Shown here piece after piece: positions 35,185 to 42,840 of a stretch of 64,000 nt of DNA. This DNA is from GWF2-38-69 sp965228125 (GTDB lineage Bacteria > Verrucomicrobiota > Lentisphaeria > Victivallales > GWF2-38-69), in assembly GCA_965228125.1 (NCBI GenBank), contig OZ245791.1:2294001-2358000 (forward strand). Reading direction: 5' to 3'. Made by a program: the position numbers and the translations under genes. The notes under the pieces were generated by a model. It ran no database searches. It was not told the origin of the DNA and worked only from the letters and a program-made list of their open reading frames with translations. Each line of letters opens with the position of its first letter. The first letter of the stretch is position 1.

Positions 35185-35955
35185 ATGAATTCTGAACAGG
35201 TTTCGTCAGGAGTTAACAATGATATCATTGACAAAAAAATTGGTGAACTTCAAACTAAATTGGACAAGATCAACAAGAACCGCAAGATATCAGTCATTAT
35301 TTCGGTTGTTGGCGTGGTCTTGATTGTGATTGCCGTGTTGATTTTTTTCAGTAACTTAACCAAATTTGTAAAACATTACGATGTTAGTGCTCTTATGAGC
35401 GAGCTACAGGTAAGTTCATCGCACTTCGCTTCCTCAGAAGAAGCAAAAGAACTTGTTCATATACTTAAGCAAGACCTGCTTCCGGCATATGAACTTGCTG
35501 TAGCTGCGAAACTAAAAGAGTCTGCTCCTGTTTTTCGGTCTGATTTCGATGAGATCAAGCAAAGCGTTGCAATTCACATGACTGAGGTTATCAAGCCTAG
35601 GTTAGAAGAGAATCTTGTAAGTTGCCTTGCAAACTCAGAAGCAGTAGCCTTGGCTGAAAATTTCACCACTCCCGAGTCTGTAGCAAAAATTGACAAGGTT
35701 GTCGCACTTACAAAGGAGCATCTTATAGAAAAAATGCCCACTTTTATTGATAAACGAATTGATCCGCTCTTAGTCAAACTAGCTTCTCTCAACAGTGGTT
35801 TTTATAGCGTTTATGATAGCATGGTAAAGTCAGGAGAATTTGAAGGAATAACAGTTGACATGACAGGAGAAATCGAAAACCGTCTAATCGAGAACATCCT
35901 TGAAATGATGATTTATGAACTTAATCCGCAAAAAGCCAATCAACCAGCTAACTAA
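35185..35955 (+). CDS. Single-pass membrane protein with large helical domain, first of a paralogous pair
   Basis: This 256-residue protein has an N-terminal coiled-coil start (KKIGELQTKLDKINKNRK), one membrane helix (about 36-57, V-I-I-S-V-V-G-V-V-L-I-V-I-A-V-L-I-F-F) and about 190 mostly helical extracytoplasmic residues. Size and layout (short cytoplasmic part, one helix, helical domain ending with I-E-N-R-L-I-E-N-I-L) match the next gene, so the two look like diverged paralogues forming a complex. AAGGAG precedes the ATG. I do not recognise a family. The 13-bp gap to the next gene makes an operon. Confidence 0.65.
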   Translation: MNSEQVSSGVNNDIIDKKIGELQTKLDKINKNRKISVIISVVGVVLIVIAVLIFFSNLTKFVKHYDVSALMSELQVSSSHFASSEEAKELVHILKQDLLPAYELAVAAKLKESAPVFRSDFDEIKQSVAIHMTEVIKPRLEENLVSCLANSEAVALAENFTTPESVAKIDKVVALTKEHLIEKMPTFIDKRIDPLLVKLASLNSGFYSVYDSMVKSGEFEGITVDMTGEIENRLIENILEMMIYELNPQKANQPAN

Positions 35956-35968
35956 TCGGGAGGCAACC

Positions 35969-36670
35969 ATGAATGACACTACAGCAAAATTTGAGGCATT
36001 GGAAAGAAATATTGAGACCAATCTTAGAAAATCCAAATCAGGGATTTATCTTGTTATTATAATATACGTAGTTTTAGTATCTTTTGTATTCGCATATACT
36101 GCATTTATTATGCGTGAACTTAAAATCCTGGCTAAACCACCTGTTGTAGCTGAATTTATCGTGGGACAGGTTCAGTCAAGGATGCCTTTACTTACAGACA
36201 ACATCAAGAGAAATTCAAACGCATATGCTGATGTACTTGCGAACAGGACTGTTGAGTATGCTAGATCTTTCATTCCTCTTATTGGAGATATTGCTAAAGG
36301 CCAATTGGATGAGACAACTGAAGTGATAAATGTCAAGATGAAAGAAGAGTATCTTCCTATTGTCGAAGAATATTTCAAACTCCATAAAGTTCAAATCTCT
36401 GAGATGTTTAACTCCTTGACTGATGAACAAATGGCAGTTCAGATGAACAGTATGTTGTTTGAAAGATTGGATAAAGAACTGGACATACTTAATGTGCCTC
36501 TGGGTGAGACAATAAATGATCTGGATGCGAGAGTTAATAAACTTGCCAATACACCGAACTCCCAGCTTACAAAACAGGAGCTGGCTCAGAAGAAAATTAT
36601 AGCTTACTGGATATTCCTGCTGAACTATCAGGAAGTAACGGGATTTAAAAATTTAAACCTAATTAAATAA
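35969..36670 (+). CDS. Single-pass membrane protein, second of the paralogous pair
   Basis: The start at ATG 35969 is chosen because of GGGAGG at 35958-35963 and because the upstream alternative would overlap the previous gene by 41 bp. The 234-residue product has a short charged N-terminus (KFEALERNIETNLRKSKSG), one membrane helix (about 24-46, Y-L-V-I-I-I-Y-V-V-L-V-S-F-V-F-A-Y) and a long helical region that mirrors the preceding protein. Function is unknown; a scaffold or structural membrane role would fit. An intrinsic terminator ends the unit 15 bp after the stop. Confidence 0.65.
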   Translation: MNDTTAKFEALERNIETNLRKSKSGIYLVIIIYVVLVSFVFAYTAFIMRELKILAKPPVVAEFIVGQVQSRMPLLTDNIKRNSNAYADVLANRTVEYARSFIPLIGDIAKGQLDETTEVINVKMKEEYLPIVEEYFKLHKVQISEMFNSLTDEQMAVQMNSMLFERLDKELDILNVPLGETINDLDARVNKLANTPNSQLTKQELAQKKIIAYWIFLLNYQEVTGFKNLNLIK

Positions 36671-36684
36671 TAATCATTTTTATT

Positions 36685-36713
36685 GAAAGGTCGGAATCAA
36701 CTCCGGCCTTTTT
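36685..36713 (+). terminator. Intrinsic terminator of the two-gene membrane unit
   Basis: AAAGGTCGGA (36685-36694) and TCCGGCCTTT (36701-36710) form a stem with one G-T mismatch and a 6-base loop, followed by three more T. Confidence 0.88.
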
Positions 36714-36761
36714 TGTGCTCAACTGGGCATAAACTGGAAGGTTAAAGTCTATTGCGGGGGA

Positions 36762-37808
36762 TCAGAATTGTTTCTTGATGAAGTGCCTGGAGTCGCCGAA
36801 GTCCGAGTAGTTTATTGTTTCGCCGATGAGAGAGAGTCTTTTTTCAAGTTCGGGCAGTGTAAATTCTGTCAAACCTGATTTGCCTTCATAGAGCTGGTAT
36901 GATTTTTTGTATTTGAGTTCGGTAAAATTCGGCATAATAACATTAGCTCCTGCCTTTATGCCTTTGATGAACCCATTGGCATCTAGTGTATTAAGGGCCG
37001 TTGTAGATGCAATATTTACATCCTCCAAAAGCAAACGGCAGCACGCAATCATTTTTAGTGATAAGTTAACTATTCTTCTTTTATCCAGAGTGATAGAATC
37101 TTGTATAAACTCTTTTCCCATTGGCGTTCCTAAGTGAGGAATGTAAGGCCCCATTCCTATCATATCAGAATCTATGGTTTTGTAGAAAATAAGGTCATTA
37201 GCCAGGTCTTCTGCTGTTTGAGATGGCAGTCCGATCATGACTCCGGTGCCGACTTGATAACCTGTTTCCTTCAGTGAATAGAGACACTTTACCCTCTCTT
37301 CGTAGATGGAACAGCCCTGATGAATATGATCAAATAGTGGCCTGTTTGTAGTTTCTATTCTTAAAAGGTAGCGTCTGGCACCAGCCTCGTACCATCTTTT
37401 GTATATTTCTTTGGTTTGCTCTCCTAGGCTCAGAGTGATTCGGATTTCACTACTTTGAGAGGCAAGAGAAACAATTAAATCTTCAATAAAAGAGACAAAT
37501 TTCTTATCTCTTCTTTCTCCTGACTGGATTACAAGGGATGTGATATTGTGCTTCAAAGCGGTTTTGAAATAGTTTATGACATCTTCTTTAGAGAGAGTGA
37601 ACCTTTCTATATTTGAATCTTTTCTTATCCCGCAATAAAGGCAATTTTGCGTGCACAAATTGCTTAATTCTATTAAAGCTCTCAGGTGAACCTGCTTGCC
37701 GGACTTTTGCCATTTAAGCTCTTGAGCTTCAGAAAACAGCTTTTCCATTTCATTTTCGTTATCAATGGATAAAAGTCTGGCAAGATCAGTTTTAGATAAA
37801 TTCGGCAT
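36762..37808 (-). CDS. hydE: [FeFe]-hydrogenase maturase HydE (radical SAM)
   Basis: HydE is a radical-SAM enzyme needed to assemble the organometallic H-cluster of [FeFe] hydrogenases. The 348-residue protein has the cluster motif C-T-Q-N-C-L-Y-C at Cys52, Cys56 and Cys59 in the biotin-synthase-like fold, then V-I-Q-S-G-E-R-R and a late A-G-A-N-V-I-M-P-N. These set HydE apart from BioB and PylB, and the next-door HydG settles it. Its ATG overlaps the hydG stop by one base, so translation is coupled. It is the last gene of the hydrogenase operon. Confidence 0.94.
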   Translation of the reverse strand: MPNLSKTDLARLLSIDNENEMEKLFSEAQELKWQKSGKQVHLRALIELSNLCTQNCLYCGIRKDSNIERFTLSKEDVINYFKTALKHNITSLVIQSGERRDKKFVSFIEDLIVSLASQSSEIRITLSLGEQTKEIYKRWYEAGARRYLLRIETTNRPLFDHIHQGCSIYEERVKCLYSLKETGYQVGTGVMIGLPSQTAEDLANDLIFYKTIDSDMIGMGPYIPHLGTPMGKEFIQDSITLDKRRIVNLSLKMIACCRLLLEDVNIASTTALNTLDANGFIKGIKAGANVIMPNFTELKYKKSYQLYEGKSGLTEFTLPELEKRLSLIGETINYSDFGDSRHFIKKQF

Positions 37809-39214
37809 TAAAATAGTTGGTCGCGTTTGTCTTCTTCTATGAGGCGGAGTTTATCAGTGACAGCTTTTTGTTTTGATAAGTCAGTAATTTTATGTAGTTC
37901 TTTATCTATCACAGCCAAACCTGCTTTTTTGGTTTCGGGTGATGCATAATCAAGCAGATACTCTTTGAGCGTAAGTAATGCGTTTGGTGTACAGAATCTT
38001 TCAATGAATCCAGGAATGGCATATTCCATAAAAGCTTTACCGGTTCTGCCAACACGATAGCAAGAAGTGCAAAAACTGGGCAGGTATCCATCGTGAATGA
38101 GTTCTTTAATAATTTGATCCATTGTGCGGTTGTCACCTAATGAAAACTGTTCTTTGTTTCCACTATTGGCTTGTTTGTTTTTTGAATAACCGCCAAGCTC
38201 AATGCATGAACCTGCATCTATCTGTGAAACACCGAAACCGAGTGCTTCGTTTCTGATCTGAGCGTTCTCTCTTGCAGTTAGTATCAGGCCTGTGTAAGGA
38301 ACGCTGAGCCTTAAAATAGCAATTAATTTAATGAAGTCCTGATCGCTGACAAAATGTTTGCTGTCAAGGTTTACTCCATGTGCCGGCCTGATTCTCGGAA
38401 AACTTATCGTATGTGGGCCAACGCCATATCTTTCCTGTAGGTAGAGGGAGTGTTTAATTATCGATAATGCCTCGAATCTCCAATCATAAAGCCCGAATAA
38501 AGCTCCGACTCCCATGTCATCACATCCTGCTTCGAATGCTCTGCTAAGGCCGTCCAACCTGTAAAGATAGTCTCCTTTACATGTTTTTTCAGGATGCATT
38601 TTCCTGTAGGTCTCATGATGGTATGTTTCTTGAAATATTTGATATGTGCCTATGCCTGAAGCTTTTACTGTTTTAAAACCCTCAATGCTCATTGGAGCGG
38701 CATTGATGTTCACGCGCCTGATTTCTCCATGTCCTGTTTTGATGGAATAGACTTTCCTGACAGTTTCTGCAATGAATTCAGGTGAGTAGTCAGGATGTTC
38801 TCCGAAGACCAGGATCAGCCTTTTATGTCCGACCTGTTCAAGGGCTTTTACTTCCGAGATAATTTCTTCGGGCGTAAGGGTCTTTCTGACAGTGGTTCTC
38901 AAACTTCGCCTGAATGCGCAGTATTCGCAATCGTTTATGCAGTGGTTGCCTATATAAAGCGGGGCAAATATTACTATTCTGTTGCCATAAACCTCTCTTT
39001 TGAGTTTCCTGGCAGTATTCTTTATTTCTTCTACAATATCCAAATCTTTAGACGCTATGAGCGCCGCGCATTCTTCGGTGGATAATGGTTCTTTAGATAG
39101 GCTTTTTGCAAGGACATCCTTGATTTTTGGTTTATCTTCCTTAGTGTTTGCGATTAGTTCTTCTATCTTCGAATCGTTGATGAAATCAACGCATCCTTTT
39201 GAATACTTGTCCAT
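37808..39214 (-). CDS. hydG: [FeFe]-hydrogenase maturase HydG (tyrosine lyase)
   Basis: HydG cleaves tyrosine with a SAM radical to give the CO and CN ligands of the H-cluster. The 468-residue protein has the ThiH-like motif C-I-N-D-C-E-Y-C at Cys92, Cys96, Cys99 and the HydG-specific C-terminal second cluster motif, C-T-S-C followed by 22 residues and another Cys. That second motif separates it from ThiH. It starts 3 bp after the receiver-kinase gene ends and is coupled to hydE. HydF, the scaffold GTPase, is not in the window. Confidence 0.96.
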   Translation of the reverse strand: MDKYSKGCVDFINDSKIEELIANTKEDKPKIKDVLAKSLSKEPLSTEECAALIASKDLDIVEEIKNTARKLKREVYGNRIVIFAPLYIGNHCINDCEYCAFRRSLRTTVRKTLTPEEIISEVKALEQVGHKRLILVFGEHPDYSPEFIAETVRKVYSIKTGHGEIRRVNINAAPMSIEGFKTVKASGIGTYQIFQETYHHETYRKMHPEKTCKGDYLYRLDGLSRAFEAGCDDMGVGALFGLYDWRFEALSIIKHSLYLQERYGVGPHTISFPRIRPAHGVNLDSKHFVSDQDFIKLIAILRLSVPYTGLILTARENAQIRNEALGFGVSQIDAGSCIELGGYSKNKQANSGNKEQFSLGDNRTMDQIIKELIHDGYLPSFCTSCYRVGRTGKAFMEYAIPGFIERFCTPNALLTLKEYLLDYASPETKKAGLAVIDKELHKITDLSKQKAVTDKLRLIEEDKRDQLF

Positions 39215-39216
39215 GA

Positions 39217-40350
39217 TTATGTAGAGGGGTTATATTGTTTTAGCCTTATAGTGAATTTCGATCCTTTTCCAAATTCACTTTCTACGCTGATGCTTCCATT
39301 GTATAATTTAGTTAGTTTGCTGAGAATTGAAAGCCCCAAACCGCTTCCTTCTATCCCTTGTGTCAATTCATTTTTACAGCGAACGAATTCCTTGAAAATT
39401 TTTGTCTTTTCTTCCTCTTTAAATCCGATTCCGGTATCTTCTATTTCGATAGAGACGGTGTCCTCAAGTTTGGAGATAGACAATATCACAGATCCATGAA
39501 TCTTATTATATTTAATAGCGTTGGAAATAAGATTATTAAACATTATCTCCATTTCGCCCTGATCTGCATTTACCATTACTATTTCTTCGGATTTAAGTGA
39601 GATTGTAATGTCTTTATTTTTGGCGAGAGTGTTATGGATCTCAATTGATTTCATGGCTGCATCGACTAGGTTGAAAGAGGTCACGGTTCTGCGTTTCTGC
39701 CCTGACTCTATTCTTGTCAGGTCAAGAAGGTCAAAGATGAGTTTTCTCATGCCGCTTATTCTGTCTAGTGAGCGTTTAATCATTTTCTCATAATTTTCTA
39801 TGGTATCCCCTGCAAGCCTAGAATCCATAATCCTCAGATAGCTTTCAACTGCATTAAGCGGAGCCTTAAGCTCGTGAGAGAGGACAGAGAGGAATTCGAA
39901 ACGAATTAATTTCTTTTCCTCCTCGTATTTCCTTGCTTTGTTTTGGAGGATTATCCTGGAAGAGGCTTTTTTGAGCGAGTGCTTGAGTTCTTCAGGAGAG
40001 AACGGCTTAGCCAGGAAATCGTATGCACCGCTTTTCGTGGCACAGACTGCCACATCCAAAGTGGCGTATGCTGTCATGAAAATAGATAGAAGATTGTAAT
40101 GTTTTTTCTTTATGGTGTTGAGTATTTCTAAGCCGTCAATATCAGGTAGTTTGTAATCAATGAGGACAATATCTATGCCATTGCTTTCCATGATAGCTAA
40201 AGCTTCTTTCCCAGTTCCTGTATTTTGAATTTCAAAGGAAACTTCTTCATCAAAATCTTTGGGAATGAAAGTAAAATTCTTCAGGCTTCTTGCGGTTCCG
40301 AGCCTTACGCCTAGTTCATCATCAACAATTAAAAGTTTTAGTATATGCAT
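39217..40350 (-). CDS. Receiver-histidine kinase hybrid (REC-HisKA-HATPase)
   Basis: I place the start at ATG 40350 because the receiver strand (L-K-L-L-I-V-D-D-E) then begins at the usual distance; a TTG 24 bp upstream, overlapping the previous gene, is the alternative. The protein is about 377 residues. The receiver domain (about 1-125) has the phosphoacceptor Asp in V-L-I-D-Y-K-L-P and a Lys in F-L-A-K-P-F. The kinase has the H-box F-L-S-V-L-S-H-E-L-K-A-P-L-N (phosphoacceptor His), the N-box N-L-I-S-N-A-I-K-Y-N, D-T-G-I-G-F and G-S-G-L-G-L. No membrane helix or DNA-binding domain is present. It probably works as a phosphorelay step with the two signalling proteins upstream. Confidence 0.88.
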   Translation of the reverse strand: MHILKLLIVDDELGVRLGTARSLKNFTFIPKDFDEEVSFEIQNTGTGKEALAIMESNGIDIVLIDYKLPDIDGLEILNTIKKKHYNLLSIFMTAYATLDVAVCATKSGAYDFLAKPFSPEELKHSLKKASSRIILQNKARKYEEEKKLIRFEFLSVLSHELKAPLNAVESYLRIMDSRLAGDTIENYEKMIKRSLDRISGMRKLIFDLLDLTRIESGQKRRTVTSFNLVDAAMKSIEIHNTLAKNKDITISLKSEEIVMVNADQGEMEIMFNNLISNAIKYNKIHGSVILSISKLEDTVSIEIEDTGIGFKEEEKTKIFKEFVRCKNELTQGIEGSGLGLSILSKLTKLYNGSISVESEFGKGSKFTIRLKQYNPST

Positions 40351-40366
40351 AATTAAGATGTTTCGA

Positions 40367-40774
40367 TCAGGCAAAACATTTGTCTATTTCTTTCCTGAGC
40401 TGATCAATACGGATATTTTTATTAAGCATACTATCTGCTTTGATCCACGAATTTTTTTCTGTGCTGTATGTATCGAAGCGGACGCCTGTTTCGTTTACTA
40501 CATTTGTCAAAATTATGACAGGTATATCGGGATATTTTCTTTTGGAAGTGTAACTGAGTACAAAACCACTGTCGGCATTTTCCATCATCAGGTCAAATAC
40601 GGCCAGATCGTAAGTAACTTCGTCTATGAGCCTTGCTCCTTCTTCATACGAGTATGCTGTGACGACTTTGAATCCGAAATTCTCCAGATAGATTTTAATT
40701 ATCTCAACAAAATCTATGTCATCGTCGATTAGTATAGCGGTTTTGCCTTGATAGTTTTTTTCTTGTTCACTCAT
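40367..40774 (-). CDS. Stand-alone response-regulator receiver protein
   Basis: This 135-residue protein consists almost entirely of one receiver domain: acidic pair I-D-D-D near residue 17, phosphoacceptor Asp in A-V-F-D-L-M-M, T in I-I-L-T-N, and a Lys in W-I-K-A-D. There is no output domain. It follows the hydrogenase-like kinase gene by 11 bp and abuts the receiver-kinase gene. It may carry phosphate between the two kinases or act on a partner elsewhere. Confidence 0.88.
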   Translation of the reverse strand: MSEQEKNYQGKTAILIDDDIDFVEIIKIYLENFGFKVVTAYSYEEGARLIDEVTYDLAVFDLMMENADSGFVLSYTSKRKYPDIPVIILTNVVNETGVRFDTYSTEKNSWIKADSMLNKNIRIDQLRKEIDKCFA

Positions 40775-40785
40775 AATGACTCCTA

Positions 40786-42816
40786 TTAATATTCCTCTTC
40801 TCTTCTTGAAATCGTAACTGTAAATTCTGAACCAGTAGGGCCTTTGGACGGGTCAGAATTTGAAACAATGGAAATATTGCCTTTGTGCATTTTTATTATT
40901 CCATAAGAGACGGCAAGTCCCAGTCCGGTTCCTTTCCCTATGGACTTAGTGGTGAAAAATGGCTCAAAAATGCGTTTGATGTCACTCTCTGGTATACCGT
41001 GTCCGTTATCTTTAACTTTTATGAATATATCTTTTCCTTTATCATAGGCATTGATAGTAATTATCCCTCCGGAAGGCATGGCATCTATTGAGTTTTTAAT
41101 CAGATTGACAAGCACCTGAATCATCTTCCCTTCTTCTACTTCGGCAATCGGGTCGTTGAATTTGCAGTTTGTGCTTATCTCAATATTTTCAGGTTTTATT
41201 ATTGACCTTAGAGAACTGTCTATCAGTAGAACAATATTAGTAGGTTCCCTGACGATTTTGTTTATTCTGGCAAAATTGAGCAAACCTGAAACTATTTCTT
41301 TACATCTGTTTGTCTGTTCTATTATGAGATTCAGGTCGTCTTTATATTCCCTAAGTTCTTCCTTTTCGGAAATCTCTTCCAGTAAAATATTAGTGTATAA
41401 TAAGATTACTCCCAAGGGGTTGTTTATTTCGTGGGCAATGCCTGCTGATAACTGCCCCATGTTGGCAAGTTTTTCTGCGTTAATAAGGGCGTCCTGGATT
41501 TTTGCGATTTTGCCTTTTGAATCTTTGAGTTCATGCAGTGACTTCTTCAACCTGTCTATGGTATATGGTAGGCACATTTCATTCTCTGCTAGTCCGGAAG
41601 ATATGGCTGCGGCATGTTCTTTGCATGTTTTGTAGCCGCATGCTCCGCAGTTCAACTCATCTTCTTTTGTGAACTTGCCCATTTTATTCAGTATGGAAGT
41701 TAGCATGTCATTTCCCGGGACAGTCATTCGTGTGTCTGATGGAATGAATCTCGCGGTCATGTCAAGGCCTCTGTCGAGCAGTGTCTTAAATAACTCTTGG
41801 TTCCTTTTTGATTCTTCTTCTCTCTTGTGGGATTTTATGTAATTGCTAACAGCGGTTTTTCTGGCAAAATATGGTTCGTGTGTCCCCATTCCGGCTCCCA
41901 TTATGCACCCCTTACAGCAGAGGATTTCCAGTAGGTTTGCTCCGTAAAACTCTACTTCAAATTCTTTTAATGCCTGAAGAAAATCATCCTTGCCATCGGC
42001 TGTTTGGATTTTTGACTCCATAAGGTCTTCGCGCATTTCCGCTGCTTGAAGCATTCCTCCCCTGAGTGGGAAAAGTGCGCCGAGTCCTGCTTGAGGAGGA
42101 TCAAAATCACTATCGTCCAGTTCTTGAAATGTGAAATCTATTTCAGCGAGCATCTGTTTGAGCTCTACGAATGTAAGAACTGCATCGATAGGATTAACTT
42201 TAGTTTTTCCGATATGTTTAAAGGCTTCTTCTTTTTTTGCAAAACATGGGCCTATAAAAACAATCTTTGAATCCTGTCCATAAATTATTTTAAGCGCTCT
42301 GCCTGCTGCAATCATCGGTGAAACTATTGGTGCAAGGACATTGACCAGCCTGGGGTAATATTTTTCGACATATGAAACTATTCCAGGGCAGGTAGTTGCT
42401 ATAAAACATTTGTCGGGGTGTTCTGCTATAAGCTTTCTGTATTGAAAAGCCACAAGGTCTGCGCCGAAAGCTACTTCGCATATGAGGTCAAATCCAAGTT
42501 TTTTTCTAAGAAGGTCTATGAGATATCCTTCGTGAATGTAATTAAAACTGGCAGGGAAACTGGGGGCAAGAATAGCTATCTTTTTTGAATCAGCCTTCAA
42601 TAGGGCTTTTACTTCATCGATAGAATTATAGAACTCCTTGGCATTTTGGGAACAAACCAATATACAGTTACCGCAGGCAATGCACCGATCAGAAAGAACT
42701 TCCGCCTGTCCGCCTATAATCCGTATGGCTTTTGCAGGGCAATCCCTTACGCATGTATAACACATTTTACAGCGTTCGGGTATTGTCTTTATTAATACTC
42801 TATTCTTTACTTCCAC
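40786..42816 (-). CDS. Sensory [FeFe]-hydrogenase-like histidine kinase (group C1 type)
   Basis: This 676-residue fusion starts at a GTG with AGGAAG 5 bp upstream. Domains: two [4Fe-4S] ferredoxin sites (Cys16/19/22/26 and Cys45/48/51/55), and an iron-hydrogenase large-subunit domain (about 78-330) that keeps candidate H-cluster cysteines in T-T-C-P (Cys143), G-P-C-F-A-K-K-E (Cys191) and C-C-K-G-C (Cys300/304). Next are a further [4Fe-4S] motif (Cys390, 393, 398, 415), then a HisKA helix with His462 (A-G-I-A-H-E-I-N-N-P-L) and a HATPase. The L1 motif lacks one residue of the pair seen in HydA, and L3 is divergent, so catalysis may be weak. This matches histidine-kinase-linked sensory hydrogenases thought to sense H2 or redox state. 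Fusion of cofactor domain and kinase is visible; sensing is inferred. Confidence 0.88.
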   Translation of the reverse strand: MEVKNRVLIKTIPERCKMCYTCVRDCPAKAIRIIGGQAEVLSDRCIACGNCILVCSQNAKEFYNSIDEVKALLKADSKKIAILAPSFPASFNYIHEGYLIDLLRKKLGFDLICEVAFGADLVAFQYRKLIAEHPDKCFIATTCPGIVSYVEKYYPRLVNVLAPIVSPMIAAGRALKIIYGQDSKIVFIGPCFAKKEEAFKHIGKTKVNPIDAVLTFVELKQMLAEIDFTFQELDDSDFDPPQAGLGALFPLRGGMLQAAEMREDLMESKIQTADGKDDFLQALKEFEVEFYGANLLEILCCKGCIMGAGMGTHEPYFARKTAVSNYIKSHKREEESKRNQELFKTLLDRGLDMTARFIPSDTRMTVPGNDMLTSILNKMGKFTKEDELNCGACGYKTCKEHAAAISSGLAENEMCLPYTIDRLKKSLHELKDSKGKIAKIQDALINAEKLANMGQLSAGIAHEINNPLGVILLYTNILLEEISEKEELREYKDDLNLIIEQTNRCKEIVSGLLNFARINKIVREPTNIVLLIDSSLRSIIKPENIEISTNCKFNDPIAEVEEGKMIQVLVNLIKNSIDAMPSGGIITINAYDKGKDIFIKVKDNGHGIPESDIKRIFEPFFTTKSIGKGTGLGLAVSYGIIKMHKGNISIVSNSDPSKGPTGSEFTVTISRREEEY

Positions 42817-42840
42817 AGGGCTTCCTATATTAGAAATATT

